A stretch of 64,000 bases of DNA from Blumeriella jaapii. Its lineage: Eukaryota; Ascomycota; Leotiomycetes; Helotiales; Drepanopezizaceae. The translations under genes were made by a program, and so were the position numbers. The notes under the pieces are model-generated. The model worked only from the letters and a program-made list of their open reading frames with translations. It had not been told where the DNA came from and did not search any database. Location: assembly GCA_009599575.1 (NCBI GenBank), contig VWND01000015.1, positions 124,001 through 188,000 of the forward strand, in the 5' to 3' direction. Shown here piece by piece: positions 13,528 to 25,905 of this stretch (the first letter of the stretch is position 1; each line of letters opens with the position of its first letter).

Positions 13528-14802
13528 TCAATGAGCCGTGATGACCATCTTCACGGGGCCGGGCTTCGCATCTCTCCTTTCTACGTGGTCGCCACGATCG
13601 CTCGAGGCGGCTTTGCCGTACTGGTCCGCGTGTTCATGGCATTCTCGCGAGCTGCTGTCTCCCGCCGGAGGAGGAGGAGGAGGAGGGGGAAGACTGAGCG
13701 GCCATCAGATCTGCGCGCTCTCAAGCTCGATATTCAGTACCCAGTTAGTTAGTTAAGTCGGAAACCAATCCACGGGCGTGTGAATGATGCCATTCCTTTC
13801 TCGAACGCCGAGCGAGGATCGGGGGTCCCGTCTTGTCCTGAGAAAGCTACTACACATACAGTACAGTACACGTAATGCATTTTTGGAAACAAACGAAGAA
13901 GAAGAAGTGCCGAATCACGAACACCATCTGAAAATGCATCACGGGCTTTCCGGCTCTGGTGGCCTCTTTCTTGTCTTGCCGTACTCGCGCATTGTCTTGT
14001 CCCCTTTTGCGGGGGCGCTGCATGACCCGGCTGGTGTGGTCGAGTCTCGAGTTGTAGTTGGTGATTGATTGATGGATGACACAGACAGTGACGATGATCA
14101 TAATAATAATAATAATAATCATGATATAATTCACCGTCTGGAAAGGGCAGTGAAACCGCGCAACCTCAAGCCTCCCGCATGCCGCAGGGCATTGGCGACA
14201 TGCTTCGCTGGGCATTTCCACACACCTACCTAGGTACCTACTGTACACGGAATGTATGTATGTATGTAGGTATTTGATGAATGAGATCACCCCCTGTGAA
14301 AAAAACCTCGAGCCCTGGATCCGCGTCACTGTTTTTCTTTGTAGGGGAAGGGCTCGAATAGCGGACCATTTGTCACGCGTTTCTTTTCAATAACGGCTTT
14401 CTGGATTGGTGTTCGCGTTTTTTTTTGCTGTGCTGCCCTCCCGGCGCGCTGAGGGCGCAGCTCTACTACAGTAGGTAGGTAGGTACCTCACGAAGCTGAG
14501 GTTGGCGAGTCGAACAGGTTAGGTAGGTATTTTCAGACACAGACAGAAACACGTTTTTGGGATCGTGCCCAAGACTGTGCTTTTTCGCGGTTTTCTCCTC
14601 GGGGTAAGCAAAAGGTGTGATATACAGTACCTACAGTAGCAGACTGAGTGAGCGAGGTGGTTGATGGATGGGATGGGCTCTTTTTCGCGTCCACGATTGG
14701 ATGGATTGCTGCAAATTTGGTTGCCCTCGCTTAGAACGCACAAAGGTTGATCAAAATTTGCTACATTGGTATACCGCAGCCCTTGGACCGAACATCATTC
14801 AG
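13528..14802. other. Intergenic with dispersed repeat and microsatellites
   Basis: 1.3 kb between the Gln/His-rich gene and tRNA-Gly. It holds an (AAT)n run near 14101-14119, the rearranged repeat copy at 14135-14412 and GTAGGTAGGTACC-type sequence near 14470. No gene recognised. Confidence 0.6.
14135..14412. repeat. Dispersed repeat, copy 2, rearranged
   Basis: The first part (14135 to about 14222) matches the 5' half of the repeat family on the plus strand (CGTCTGGAAAGGGCAGTGAA, CAACCTCAAGCCTCCCGC, GGGCATTGG). The last part (about 14341-14412) matches the 3' half in reverse orientation (GGGGAAGGGCTCGAATAGCG, AACGGCTTTCTGG). The 120 bases between carry GTAC/GTAT simple sequence. An internal inversion of the element explains this. 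It lies about 390 bases before tRNA-Gly. Confidence 0.7.
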
Positions 14803-14900
14803 GCGTTTGTGGTTTAGTGGTAAAATTCATCGTTGCCATCTTCTGAGCGATCAGAGTTGCGACACTCGATGAGCCCCGGGTCCGATTCCCGGCGAACGCA
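14803..14900 (+). tRNA. tRNA-Gly (anticodon GCC) with 27-base intron
   Basis: Acceptor stem GCGTTTG/CGAACGC with discriminator A, D-arm GTGGTTTAGTGGTAAAAT, anticodon stem CATCG/CGATG with loop TTGCCAT, and T-arm CCGGG/CCCGG. The anticodon GCC is at 14835-14837. An intron at 14839-14865 sits one base 3' of the anticodon, the standard place for nuclear tRNA introns. No 3' CCA is encoded, as expected. Confidence 0.95.
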
Positions 14901-16677
14901 ATGATATCTTTTTTTCTTTTTGCGTCGATGACACTTTTTTGAAGGCCCGGAGGACATGTGAGCCCTGGGTAGATGATATATATCTGTCTGTCTGATTCTC
15001 ATTTGCCTTTTTTTCTGGTCATCGAAACCGAGTTCGTGAGCGGGGGGTGTTGGTGGATGTCTTTTTGTGGTTGGTTGTGTATCTCCGAGCGAGAAAAGAG
15101 TTTCGTGGCTGGTCTTGCGGGAATAGAAGTTCGTCGAGAGAGCCATGGTGTGGTCGTCCCCCAGCTCTTCCACTTTCGTGCACGCTGTGTAGACTATCAT
15201 CTCTTCGCGATCCCTATCTAGCCTTAATTGTGGTATAGTAATGAGAGCGGTGGCTAGCATCAACACGCCCGAGTTGCAAAGAGCACTTTGCAAATTCGAC
15301 TCTACTTATAGTTTGACCAGCACCAGGAGCAAGGGACGAGGCATGAATTGAGGTAAAGGAACCAAAGTGTCACTGCTTAACCTGCGGGGTCTGCATTCAC
15401 CACGGAAGCATCACATCCTAGGGAGGTTTCTTGTTCTCGCAATGTCCTTCCATACCATGAGGTCGGTGCATCAAACCTCCAAAGTGCCCTCCATCACCGT
15501 CGTCGCGGTCCCGCTCAACACCACCTTCTCAATACCCTCTCCCCTCTCCCTCTGACGTCGAGAGTGGTGTACTGGAGCTTCAGACGCCTGACGCTTGTCC
15601 GACAAGCGGGACGGTGGTTTGTTGACTTGCGAGAGGGGAGATTCTCGCTTCGTGCTAACAAGGACCAACGTGTTGCATCGGTAGCATACGGGGGCGGAAC
15701 AAGAGGGTTCCTGAAGGGCTTGCCGTGATATGGCTGAGTACCTAACCTAGGTAGGCAGATCAGCCGGCCTCCTTCAAGTACTGTACAGTACGTGCAATCC
15801 GTAAGCGCCAGTTTTCTTGAGCATGTTCGCTACAAACAACAAACGCGGCCGACTCGTCGAAGTCACAGACTCGAGTCAACCGATGACTACTGCCCGTCTC
15901 TGGTATTGCTTCCTGCGTTGCGATTGCGATCCTGCGAAGATCAACAACGGGGTCTGCGATTTTCGATCTCCACGCCACATGTCGGGATTGTGGGTGCTCT
16001 TGGGTGGCTCGTCGTTGCTCCGCACTGATCAGCATCGTTACATAAGAATGAGTGAGTCGCGTCAGGTGCTTCGGAGAGGGCGACCAAGAGCAGATGCGAG
16101 AGACTTGATCTTCAGACGGAAAGGAGAAATCTCATTCCTCTGTTTGAGGGCTGCTACCGTTATGGGGGGGGGGAAAGGGGGCTCTCATCAGTTGACTCAA
16201 GATCGTGCAAGAGGCTTGAACTCCGATCAGTGACCTCGAACTTTCCAATCCCGAGGAATTTGCGGAAGCAACCTCTCGACAGAAAAGATCCTTGGTCTTC
16301 TCGGATTCCAAGGTGCCGCTCGACCAGATACCTACAGTACATTGCCATAGAAAATCCAGTGGACCAGATACATGACTGGAAAGTCACCTTGGGAGCTGAT
16401 GACATCGCGACGGACATGGGCTTCCAATAGGAGAAGTTAAAGAGCAGGAGGATAAGTCACGAATAGTCAGCTTAGGTACTAAGCGTAGTTCTTCTGAGAC
16501 CTGATCAGGTGTCACATCCACAGAATCGGCACAATCCCTGTTCGATGCTTTGTGCATGGGAGACATTACATTAGACTAAGTGAGGTCTTTCTATGATCCA
16601 AATTTATCTCCCCTCCATGATGATCTCCCTGTGTTTGCGCTGAGAAGCATTCGTCAACGCGCGAGACGGCAGCGCGC
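14901..16677. other. Intergenic, left flank of the GAG-type cluster
   Basis: 1.8 kb, less GC-rich than the upstream 10 kb. It has TACTGTACAGTAC near 15778. A frame of 138 codons at 15817-16233 shows no recognisable motif and is not called. Confidence 0.55.
14909..14915 (+). terminator. RNA polymerase III terminator of tRNA-Gly
   Basis: A run of seven T, eight bases after the tRNA end, followed by a second T-run. Confidence 0.8.
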
Positions 16678-19468
16678 CTAGACGCGGATGGGTGTCGTCA
16701 GAGTGTATGTCACCGGGCTGCCGCGCAAAGTCGTCCACTTGGTCAGCGGATCGGTCCCGAGCTGCTCGTTCGTGGATCCCGAGGACGTCGTCGTCGCAGG
16801 GCCGGGAAACTGGACCGGAATCGGGACGGAACACGAGTTACCTGCGGCGCCGACAGTCACGCCTGTGATATGGGTGTTGTCCGCGGAGTAAATGTAGGTC
16901 AGGCTTGGCACGCATCGACTGCAAATGGTAAAGAGATTATTAGCCTTTTCTGTCCGCTCTTGGGAGGAGAGGAAGACGCACTCGCGAGCCATGCGGTTGA
17001 GGAACGCCGTGCCGATGTCGTCGTGCTTCTTGGTGACGATTGGCCAGGTTGTACTGTTCGACTGATTTCAGCTTAGTACCAACACAGATCGGATGTTCGA
17101 CTTACAGTCTCATCATTTCTTGGAGAACGGTTTCAACGAAGATCTGGTAGAGCGACAGGGGTCCAGTAACTCCTCCGACGGTGTAAGTGTTGACATCACC
17201 TTGTCGGAGGTTCGCTTGATGGAACATGAAACTGGAACATGGTTAGTGGAAAACCCGGTACTGGAATCACTTGCATTCAAGAGAGGGTTGACGGGAATTG
17301 AGCTCAGAGCGAAGGGAGAGCTCCGAGGATTTGAAATGGGATATACGAACGGATCTTGACGCAAGCTGAGCAGGTGGTTCGTGTACGTTTCTCTGGAGAA
17401 TGCCACCAGACTTTCAAAATTTCCTGAACCACCAGCCGTGTTGATCCATTCGGCGAGGGTACACGCTGCCGAGTAGCAATTGTAGAATATGGGCGTAGCT
17501 ATGAATGTTTAGCGACTGAGAGATGCGTCAAGAGCAGAGACATGTTGGGACTCACCCCATCGCGGAATAATCGTCAGGCCAGCGTATCCATTGGCAGCAA
17601 CTGTCGATATCAGAGGCCAATGAGGATTTTCCTGGGTTTTCAATTAGCAGATGCGTTTCGCGTCAACGACTTAAGGATAGGACCCACGGTATTGAGCAGA
17701 GGAGCTCTCGTGTTGTCACCCACGACCATGTTAATCCCCAGGCTCATCCATTGACTAATGACATCCCCATTGTGGAGTCCCGTTATCGCTGGAGGAACCA
17801 GCCCGTGCGGGCTGAATTTCCCGTTCGCGATACCTGTCTGGCTCATCCAGGCCTGATTGAAGGCTATTTGTAGTCTTGCATCTGAGCTGGTAGCGTTGTT
17901 GAGCGCCTCGTGAGTGAAAGTGTGAGAGACATGAGAGAATTGATCACGGTTCGCGGGAATCTGTAGCCAGGCTCCGACTGGATCCAGTTTGGTACAAGCG
18001 AGACTCCACGAGTAGGTTTGTGGGCTTGCGGGCCACAGGTTGACTCCTGTTCCAAGAGGCTTTTGAAATTCGATAGGTGTGTCGGGGGGGTAGTATATCA
18101 AATTGATCGAGCTATCCGGGACACAGATTCCGTTCGTATCCACCGCCACAGCGGCTTCAATGTTCCCGTTACCATTGTGACAGAGTTCCATAAAGAAGGA
18201 GGAGCCAGCCGGGAGACGAGAGTTGAGGCCTGTCTGCCATTGGACATGTGCCTCGAGGTCAGACGTGCGGATTCTGAAGATCTCCGTGCCTGCTTGATAG
18301 ATATTGGTGGCCAAGCCAACGTCGTCAATCTGAGCGGAAAAAAAGATGCGACGTTGACCCAGAACTGTTCAATTCGTGAGAAATTGCTTTTGGCAAGTTA
18401 CAGGACGCATTGAGCACGACTTACATAAACCTCGTGTCATCCACTTTACATGCATTAGCCTTTTAACTCAAAAAGGTCGAAAGGCAGGAGATGAACGTAC
18501 GTGGATATGAGCATGCTGGAGGAAATTTGAGGTCACCGACCAATCCGTCGCCCAGCTGATAAACCAAACCATTTGCTGACGGCCGCCAGCAAAAGTGTTG
18601 ATGACGGCTGCCGTCGAAGGGCTTTGGAAAGGACCGCCAGCTGCGAATTGAGCGATCTGGACGGTGGTATCTGGATCGGTGATGGTGGCAGGATAATGCC
18701 ATTGATTCAGGGTCGTTATGGTTGCGCCCCTGAAAGGAAATCATGTTAGATCAAGAAACGCGTGCTGGTATCTCGGACCTCACGCTCTAAGATTGGCGGT
18801 AGGAAAAGCACTCGTGTCCGTAAAGCTGACAAGTTGTTCGACACCATCGTCACAGCAGCCCTGATCATTGATCGTTGTGGTTACACCTGTAATTGCTCTG
18901 TCAGAACTGACTTCAACGAGAGACTGCCACGAGGCTATGTACCATATTCTGAGCTGGGATAAACATCCAGTTTGACCATTCGGATACCGAAAGACGTCTG
19001 ATAGCTATATATAGCTTCGTACTGTTCAGCAGACTACGTGGATGGGATCAGCACCTGCTATAGGAAGAATGTGTCGGGAGGGGAACAAGGTCTGAGATCC
19101 GATTTCCTGAAATGACAAGAAAGAGGAGATGAATATCCCCACTCGAGACATACCAGAGCACTCGTATAGCCAACTGAGCCACCATAATCGTAAGCCACAT
19201 CGCCCATGATGATGATTCCGCCATAGTTTCCGACCGCGGCGCTACTATTCAGAGTAGGAAGTGTGATTCCAGATGATGGTACAATGACAAGCCTGTGTGG
19301 AATTTGATATGCAAGAAGACCGGATGTTGCAGAAGTTGATTCAGCGGCGTCTCTGGCGAACACGAGGACGGTGCTTGACACGGTCTTCGCAGAAGCTTGC
19401 ACAATTAGAATACCTATGACCGAGCATGCTATCGCCAGAGTCCTCATGGCGCCGAGACCGAAACGCAT
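16678..19468 (-). CDS. agd3: Agd3-like extracellular polysaccharide (galactosaminogalactan) deacetylase
   Basis: Eleven exons on the minus strand: 19468-19154, 19033-18943, 18886-18784, 18729-18501, 18443-18425 (19 bases), 18364-17688, 17631-17556, 17498-17351, 17231-17106, 17053-16982 and 16918-16678; 698 residues. The joined protein matches the Agd3 layout: signal peptide (IACSVIGILIVQASA), then YGGIIIMGDVAYDYG, GCCDDGVEQLVSFTD, QIDDVG (Asp265/266), ELCHNGNGNIE, PPDTPIEFQKPLGTG, SHTFTHE (His400, His404), PPAITGLHNGD, FMFHQANLR, TTWPIVTKKHDDIG and a final beta domain GVTVGAAGN..PVQFPG. The Asp plus HxxxH set is the metal site expected for this carbohydrate-esterase type. By homology with Aspergillus Agd3 it removes acetyl groups from GalNAc in secreted galactosaminogalactan, making it cationic and adhesive. 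The frame is intact through all eleven exons. Start 19468 is used; an in-frame ATG at 19447 also gives a good signal peptide. It is divergent from uge3. Confidence 0.92.
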
Positions 19469-20343
19469 GTTGAAGTCGCAAAATAGTTGTTGGGATATAA
19501 GTGAGGGATCCCAGTGTCCGAGAGTCACATAAAACGAGTGTAGACATGACAAATGTCAAGACAAGACCGGGAAATCCACTTTATACGGTTGCTCTCATCC
19601 ATAGCAGGACAAAGTAGGTCTCATCTACGAAGCCACATTCAAGACAATATGCCGACTCTCCACGTTCAGATGGCCCAACGGGTCACCATGACCATCTCTA
19701 CAAGATGCAGTGGCCTGATAGCGGCCAATATTTGGTGCTCGTGAAGCAAACGCTAAAGCTTAACCTTGGACATGACAGGGCCGGGATGGAGGGAAAAGCA
19801 ATAACCAGCCTCAGCCCCCAGGCACTGTACTGTGTAAGCATGGTAAGCTGCCTCTCATCGTCAAGGGCGAGCTTAAGCAAGGTTGCGTCTTCCACCGAGC
19901 ACACCAATTCCCGTCATCGAGACGTATCTATGGCTGAATCCAATTTCCACCTGACCTCAAGTCCGCCTCTCCAGCAGGTATGAGGGTTGGAGCTCTCCAT
20001 ACCTCGCGGGATATCGGCTGAAAGAAGTTAAGATTCAATGGTGTGATGCTGAGGAGTGGACTCTGACCCCTGCCGACTGCACTGCATCGGATATTTATTG
20101 GATCTGCAGGACTCCGCCCTTCTGGCCAAACTTTTCTTGAATTTCTTTTCGGTCTTGGACTGGTGATAGAGAGAGTGTTGGTACGGTACGGTAAAGCAAT
20201 GGAGCTGGCTCTCGCTTGCTGCAGTTTGACTGCGAAGCGAGAAAGCCTTCGCTCCCTCTTGAAGCTGTGTCATGGACAATTGACTTCGGCGAAATTGATA
20301 CGTCAGCGCTGTAATGCAGCTGGCCATACTGCGCTTCGATTTT

Positions 20344-20351
20344 ACGCGTTA
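20344..20351 (+). promoter_or_regulatory. Possible StuA response element (ACGCGTTA)
   Basis: The octamer fits the published APSES-factor consensus WCGCGWNM and lies between agd3 and uge3. In Aspergillus fumigatus StuA and MedA control GAG genes, so the position makes sense, but an eight-base match is expected by chance in a region of this size. Confidence 0.25.
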
Positions 20352-21220
20352 CGGAAGCGTATTTGCTCCAGCTACTGGCCAAGCTTCCGTGGAGGTTTTA
20401 GATCAAACCGGTGGCGAAGAGCACAGCTTCCCGTGGTACAGTACTGTACTATGTAACTTGCCTCAGCTGGAAACTCCATCTTTCCGTGGCCCGTGGGGAT
20501 CACCGAGACGATGTGGTTAGAGTGGCACCTTTTCAGCCGCTTCGGTGTTTCATGTTCTCAGTACTCGCGGTACTGCTTCCTTGTAGGTGGCGATCAGGTC
20601 TGGTTCACCAGTCACCCGGATCCGATGGCTACTGGATGGTTGACATTTTGTACTCGGTTCCGTCAGCAGCAGGTTCTTTCAAGGAAGACTTTGTTGCGCT
20701 GTGTCGCATTTTGACGATACTTACTCGTCCTTATCATTTAAGTTCTGCTCACATCGAGACTATCAGACTTATTGTGAGGTCAGTCATAGTAAGTGGAAGA
20801 ACCTGTTCAAAGCTCCACGTAGGAGGGGTCTATGCACCCTTTAAAGTATGAATATCATATGGGTCTGTTCGGGGTGGGGCAACGAGATGGTAGACTAAAT
20901 AGATTATGTTTCGTGGTTAGAAAAAACTAGGCATCTGAGAGAATGGAGTTAGAAGACTGATGACCTAGGTGTTTGGTTCGTCATGTCCTCTGTCGATAAC
21001 AGCACCTTTACAGAGCTGCCTGCGGAAAAATTGCGGCTACAATGCGCTTTGGCCTTGGTATTGTTCATTATCCCAAAGCGGTGCGATTTCACCTGTCAAA
21101 GCTGTATACGGGTGCATCCAGATTGAGTGAGGTTCGCGAAAAGAACTTTCGCACGAGTCTAGCCTGGGCCATCGAAGTCTGGAAAGTTGGCTGCATCAAG
21201 TAGCCCGCAATATCAGTGGT

Positions 21221-21227
21221 TATAAAA
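21221..21227 (+). promoter_or_regulatory. TATA box of uge3
   Basis: TATAAAA lies 78 bases before the ATG at 21299 and downstream of no competing ATG except 21260, which is in frame. The spacing favours 21299 or 21260 as the start. Confidence 0.55.
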
Positions 21228-21298
21228 GGAAAGTTCCTCGCAACGACAACATTGCAATCTTGCGACATTTTGCTCAAGGCTCAATTCATACTCCGAAA

Positions 21299-22594
21299 AT
21301 GTGCTCCGATACACATTCTTTGGATTTCAGCTCTCCAGTTGTATCATCTTGCAACTCGGATTTCCCAAGCCCTGGAACAGAGCCCGATACACTGTTCGGA
21401 CCACCGTTCAACACGACCAACACCGAATATGTACTTGTCACCGGAGGTCTAGGCTTCATCGGAAGTCATACGTCGCTGGAGTTGCTCAAGTCCGGATACA
21501 ATGTGATCATTGTGGACGATTTGAGTAACAGTTTCCATGATGTATTCGGCAAGATTATGAAAGCGGCCAATCTTCACTTCGACACATGCGAAGGCAAATG
21601 CCCCGAAGCCCTATTCCATAAGGCCAACTACAGAGACGAAAAAGCCATGAGAGTCTTACTTGAAACACATTGCAAGTCAAGAGATCCGAACGATCAACGC
21701 CAATCGAACATTACTGGTGTTGTCCATTTCGCAGCCTTCAAAGCGGTCGAAGGCAGTATCCGAGAGCCATTGAAATACTATCAAAACAACGTAAACGGCC
21801 TGGTGGATCTCCTGGCCCTCCTGGAAGAATACAACATCAAGAACTTTATCTTCTCCTCGTCAGCGGTCGTGTACGGCACTTTAGCCGAAAGTATCCCCCA
21901 GTTGCGAGAAGAGCATGTCGTGCACAAGAACGAAACATATCTGGATATCGACGGCGTCGAGAGATGGGTTCAGCCTGGCTCAATAGGCATCACAAATCCC
22001 TACGGCAGGACAAAGTTCTTCGGCGAAGCGATCCTGGCGGACTTGTCTACGTCAGATCCATCGTGGAATATCGTGGGACTTCGGTACTTCAACCCAATTG
22101 GGTGTGACGCCTCAGGAATACTAGGCGAGGACCCGAAAGGCGTACCCTCAAACCTGCTCCCAGTTGTCGTCAAGGTCATCACAGGCCAGTATGAACAGCT
22201 GTCTATATTTGGCAGTGACTGGAGCACACCAGACGGAACAGCGACCCGGGACTTCATTCACGTCACCGACCTTGCACGAGGCCACACAGCGGCGCTATCT
22301 GCTCTCCATCACCAAAGAATTCATGGCGAGTACCGTACATTCAATCTGGGCACAGGGATAGGTTACTCGGTTTTGGAAGTTGCAGCCGCAATGGAAATCG
22401 CTTCGCAACGCCCTGTGCCGAGGACAATGACCGACAAGAGAGCAGGAGATGTACAGTCGTCCGTCGCCGCCGTCGATCGAGCCAATGTGGAGCTTGGCTG
22501 GAGAACGAAAAAGTCGTTGGCAGAAGCATGTCGAGATATTTGGAATTATCTCAAATTGAATGGGCTCACAGATCTATCATGCCTAGATCCATAA
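21299..22594 (+). CDS. uge3: UDP-glucose/UDP-N-acetylglucosamine 4-epimerase, Uge3-like
   Basis: Single exon, 431 residues from ATG 21299; the in-frame ATG at 21260 would add 13. The Rossmann fold is plain: NAD-binding TGGLGFIGS (residues 48-56), VDDLSNS, VVHFAAFKAV, IFSSSAVVYG (Ser of the triad), NPYGRTK (catalytic Tyr235 and Lys239), LRYFNPIGCDASG and AGDVQSSVA near the end. It is longer than a plain GalE (about 340) through a 40-residue N-terminal extension, an insert around 125-138 and a loop at 205-228. It interconverts UDP-Glc and UDP-Gal, and in the Uge3 subfamily also UDP-GlcNAc and UDP-GalNAc, feeding Gal and GalNAc to the polymer. Enzyme class is certain; dual specificity and the name uge3 rest on the cluster context. 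Confidence 0.92.
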   Translation: MCSDTHSLDFSSPVVSSCNSDFPSPGTEPDTLFGPPFNTTNTEYVLVTGGLGFIGSHTSLELLKSGYNVIIVDDLSNSFHDVFGKIMKAANLHFDTCEGKCPEALFHKANYRDEKAMRVLLETHCKSRDPNDQRQSNITGVVHFAAFKAVEGSIREPLKYYQNNVNGLVDLLALLEEYNIKNFIFSSSAVVYGTLAESIPQLREEHVVHKNETYLDIDGVERWVQPGSIGITNPYGRTKFFGEAILADLSTSDPSWNIVGLRYFNPIGCDASGILGEDPKGVPSNLLPVVVKVITGQYEQLSIFGSDWSTPDGTATRDFIHVTDLARGHTAALSALHHQRIHGEYRTFNLGTGIGYSVLEVAAAMEIASQRPVPRTMTDKRAGDVQSSVAAVDRANVELGWRTKKSLAEACRDIWNYLKLNGLTDLSCLDP

Positions 22595-24912
22595 GGGTCG
22601 GGAAGGAGTCTTTTTGGTCCAGTAATAATAGTAAAAGGGCCTGAACACGTCGGGAGTAATAAGGGGTTATCAGCCTCTACGTGGGTATTTGGTGTTGTCG
22701 CAATGGTCGCTTGTACTCTCCACTGAAGCGAGGCACTAAAAAGTCATTAAGGGCACAAGCACTTGGAAATATATCAGCGGAGTACACATGTTACGGGGAA
22801 CTATCAGATCTCTTTAAACTCGGATTGTGAACTTGACGAAACGTTGACGAACTTGTTCCCGCTATGTACCACTACTTTTTCATCCTCACGACCCATTGTG
22901 CTGGCGGATTGAGGGAAACTGCATCTCCGAGTCATCCATATATCCACCTCCTCCACTGCCAGGATACCGAGATGGGAATCAGAAACAGCAACTCTCATCA
23001 CTCAAGCGTTAATTGCCATAGTTTAGCCTGCAGACGATGCTGATAGGGTCGTTTCTAACCGAACTCTCTTTTGCCTTTCCCAGGGCCTAGGGGACATCTT
23101 GCATACACTGTATTCTTCTTTGGTAATCAAGGGTGCTGCAATTCTACGTCGTTTTGAGACACAGCAAGCTCGGATGATGCCATCCAGACTTTCTTCAGCA
23201 TGTGCCACTACAGTTATCAGGTAAAGAGCCATGTTTCGATACAAGATGACGCGGTAAGAGCGTGCCAGGATGTGGTAGACGGCATCGTTACCACTTCCGG
23301 TACCACACAGAGTAGTTCAATATTTGCCTGGTGATGATGCATGTTGCTGACCGTGCAGACGAGGACCTTGGTCACATCATCGAGGCTGAGATGGCCGAAG
23401 ATTAGGCACCGTTCTGCTGATCTTAACTCTCCAAGTTGTAGGAGCGCGAGCATTGCGTGCCCCGAATTTCGTAACCAGGACATGTCGACATCACAACAAG
23501 TTATTTCCAGACGGTCAATTTCAAATCAAACTCGCAGAGGCGACATCTTTCGTTCATCCAGATCTATTCCATTAAGGCAAAAATTGAATGGATCAAAATT
23601 CTTGACAGTTCTCCAGGCATCAGCTTGAGGGATAACTTCAGTTTTTGGAAGGGAGATTGCCTTGAACATCTGAATGGCTAGAGATCGATGCCAAAACGCT
23701 AGCGCTCTTGGAACTTGGTGTGTGAGGCTACAATATAGAAGTAGACCACGATATCGCAGATGCCGCCTGATCCGCCAGAAAGGTCTCGGTAAATTTTCAC
23801 AAGGGCAATATCTATGTTTCCCGAGATACTTTCGCGCGGCCCTTGTTTCTCTCCATTTTCCCTGACGCTATGCTATTACTGTACAGTACTGTACTGTAGC
23901 TCGACTTCGGTCCTCGCTTACGCCCCAGAAGATGACCGCCCCCCCAAGCTCCCGGAGACACAAACACAAAAAGATTTGTCAAGAGGTCGGAGCGAATAGC
24001 CTGGAAAACCGGGAAAATTGAAAACCGCGTTAGCTTACACATTTCCAGTCGATGATCATTCGGCTCGGTCCTGCATCAATGGAGTCTCAACTGGACTTGC
24101 GGTCAGTCAGAATTCCAGGTGTAGGTACACCGCTTGCGATTCATGATCTGGGGCGAGTGCTCCTTACAGGCCAAGTAAACACACCCCAGCGACTTTTCAC
24201 GCACTTCATCCAGGGAATTTATCCGCTTACTCGTGATCCTCAGGGGTATGTTTACTTGCCCTGTGTCGAGGTACAAAAGGACGGAAGCATTTCTGCTTCT
24301 GGACGTCGCTTATCAGCCGGTACCCGTCTTGCGATGTAAGCGAACGACGCGGGTCAGCATCTGGATTAAGGTTGAGCCCTTGAACCCTTGCTCTAGATAG
24401 ACTCTGCTACGGGAGGTGGAGAGCCAGCGAGCACTTGAAGAGCTGGAGTAACGGCGGGATTGTTGGCTGGTTTCATCCAAAGACAATGCGGAGGCGGGGA
24501 AAACAGAGGCTCGCTAGCGGACCACCGTTGACAAGACAGCTTGAGCTCCTCGCCGCGCCCTTTTGCCAGGGGGTTTTCGATCGTACAGGGCTACGATTGG
24601 AAGGTGATCTTGTTGGGATCCACGCATGTGCATGCATAATGCGAATGGCATATCTCGTATTGAGACGGGCGCTTGAGCACCTACGATATCTCTCTCGCGC
24701 CCGAGTAAGCAACGCGCAAGGGGAGGATGCGTGTCGAGTCGAGCTGTCACGGCCTCGTTCGAACTTACTTTGGGATCGAGCTTAAGCAGCCAGTGGCCGT
24801 GAGGCACAGGACTTTCGTACAGAATCAAGTGCTTTGTTTTGCGCAGCTTTGACAAGCTCCCTCCGCGCTAGTGCAGCCACCCGCTGCGAACCAGCAGTCT
24901 CTGAGACATCGC
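22595..24912. other. Spacer between convergent uge3 and sph3
   Basis: 2.3 kb in the middle of the cluster. In Aspergillus fumigatus ega3 lies within the cluster, so this stretch was read for a GH114 gene or remnant and none was recognised. A 95-codon frame at 24052-24339 has no known motif. ACTGTACAGTACTGTACTGT lies at about 23878. Confidence 0.55.
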
Positions 24913-25905
24913 CTACGTGGGAACTATCTTTGCAAATTGGGAGAAGCTTTTCCCGAAACTCTCGTAGAAATGGTGGGAGTTATCTGTAACAAACAAATAC
25001 TCCGCGCGCTCGCTTATTTGGTGGACGAACTTCTTCAGCCCACTGACAGGCACCGAGTTGACCATGTAACTGTACTGCGATCGGTGCCCAGTGAGGGCGG
25101 CTAGGCTGCTGAGTTGGGTCGAGTAGGCCGTGTATGACTCCTCGAATACGACAGTGATGTCGGTATTGGTGTCATTAAACCTGCGATCAGGGACCGTTCC
25201 AGGGTTGTGGATAATCTTCAGGCGAGAAGTCAGCCGGAGTCTAACGAATGGTTGGCAAAAAGAGGTTTCTCCTTACGGTCCTGTCGCCCTGCAGCCCAGT
25301 AGAGTTTTTCACTCCCTGGTTGACGAGGTGCATGTATTCGACCGCCTCAGCCGAGTATCGATGTGGAGATTCGTCGAAGAATATTCCGTGCATGGCTAGG
25401 GTGCTGGAGCTGAAAACCACCTGGCATAGGTGGACACCTCAGCCACGACGGTGCTGATATTTCTGTCTGCATATCCGGTCCGGACGTAGCCAACAGTTCG
25501 TACATTCGCATACGTATTAAGCTTTGCGATAGAGATGGAATACTGCTCTTCGGGGTATGCTGTTGAGCCTGGGCCGCTGCTTGGGTTCACGATCACCACG
25601 AAATTCAGCTTAGGATGAGCTTCCACCCTGAGCAGATCACACTGTCAGCTTATTCAACTTGACAGACACGTGAGATCGGGACAAGAGAACTGAACTTACG
25701 CATCGAACAGCGGATTCCACGAAGAGTTCGTTTCGGGATAGATGTACAGAGGCAGCAGCACGCTGGACCTTTGCCCACTTCCTCGCTTTTCGGGAACGAG
25801 AACGGCCAACGGAACAATAATAGCAAGGATGATGGCGGCGATGACAGCTGTAGTAATGGCAATGTACCAATTCCTGCGCCGTGAAAAGGTTAAAAAGAGA
25901 TTCAT
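24913..25905 (-). CDS. sph3: Sph3-like membrane-anchored glycoside hydrolase (spherulin-4 family; one-base frameshift)
   Basis: Exons 25905-25700, 25627-25277 and 25215-24913 on the minus strand. The N-terminus is a signal anchor (about residues 13-38, IAITTAVIAAIILAIIVPLA). The spherulin-4 domain follows: VLLPLYIYPE, WNPLFDAVEAHPKLNFVVIV, NPSSGPG, VRTVGYVRTGYADRN, HGIFFDESPH, IIHNPGTVPD, TVVFEESY and AEYLFVTDN. FFDE and FEESY hold the acidic residues needed for catalysis in Aspergillus Sph3. The frame breaks at the TTTT near 25413-25416: one more base joins TYARWF to SSSTLAMHGIFFDE, giving about 286 residues. No intron fits there; read literally the frame ends at a TAG before the active site. 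By homology Sph3 is an endo-acting hydrolase cleaving GAG during synthesis at the membrane. The domain call is firm; whether the gene is functional is open. Confidence 0.88.

Larger units (their letters stand above)
19469..21298. other. Shared divergent promoter region agd3/uge3
   Basis: 1.8 kb between the divergent agd3 and uge3 start codons, with no recognisable gene. It holds GTACAGTACTGTAC near 20437, a possible StuA-type site at 20344-20351 and the uge3 TATA box at 21221. Short open frames here have no known motif. Confidence 0.6.

Noticed and set aside
15817..16233. 138-codon plus-strand frame left of the cluster
   Set aside because: No motif, signal peptide or supporting splice pattern; composition like surrounding spacer.
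22595..24912. Looked for a GH114 (ega3) gene between uge3 and sph3
   Set aside because: No frame shows the expected aromatic and Asp-rich GH114 motifs; the 95-codon frame at 24052-24339 has none either.
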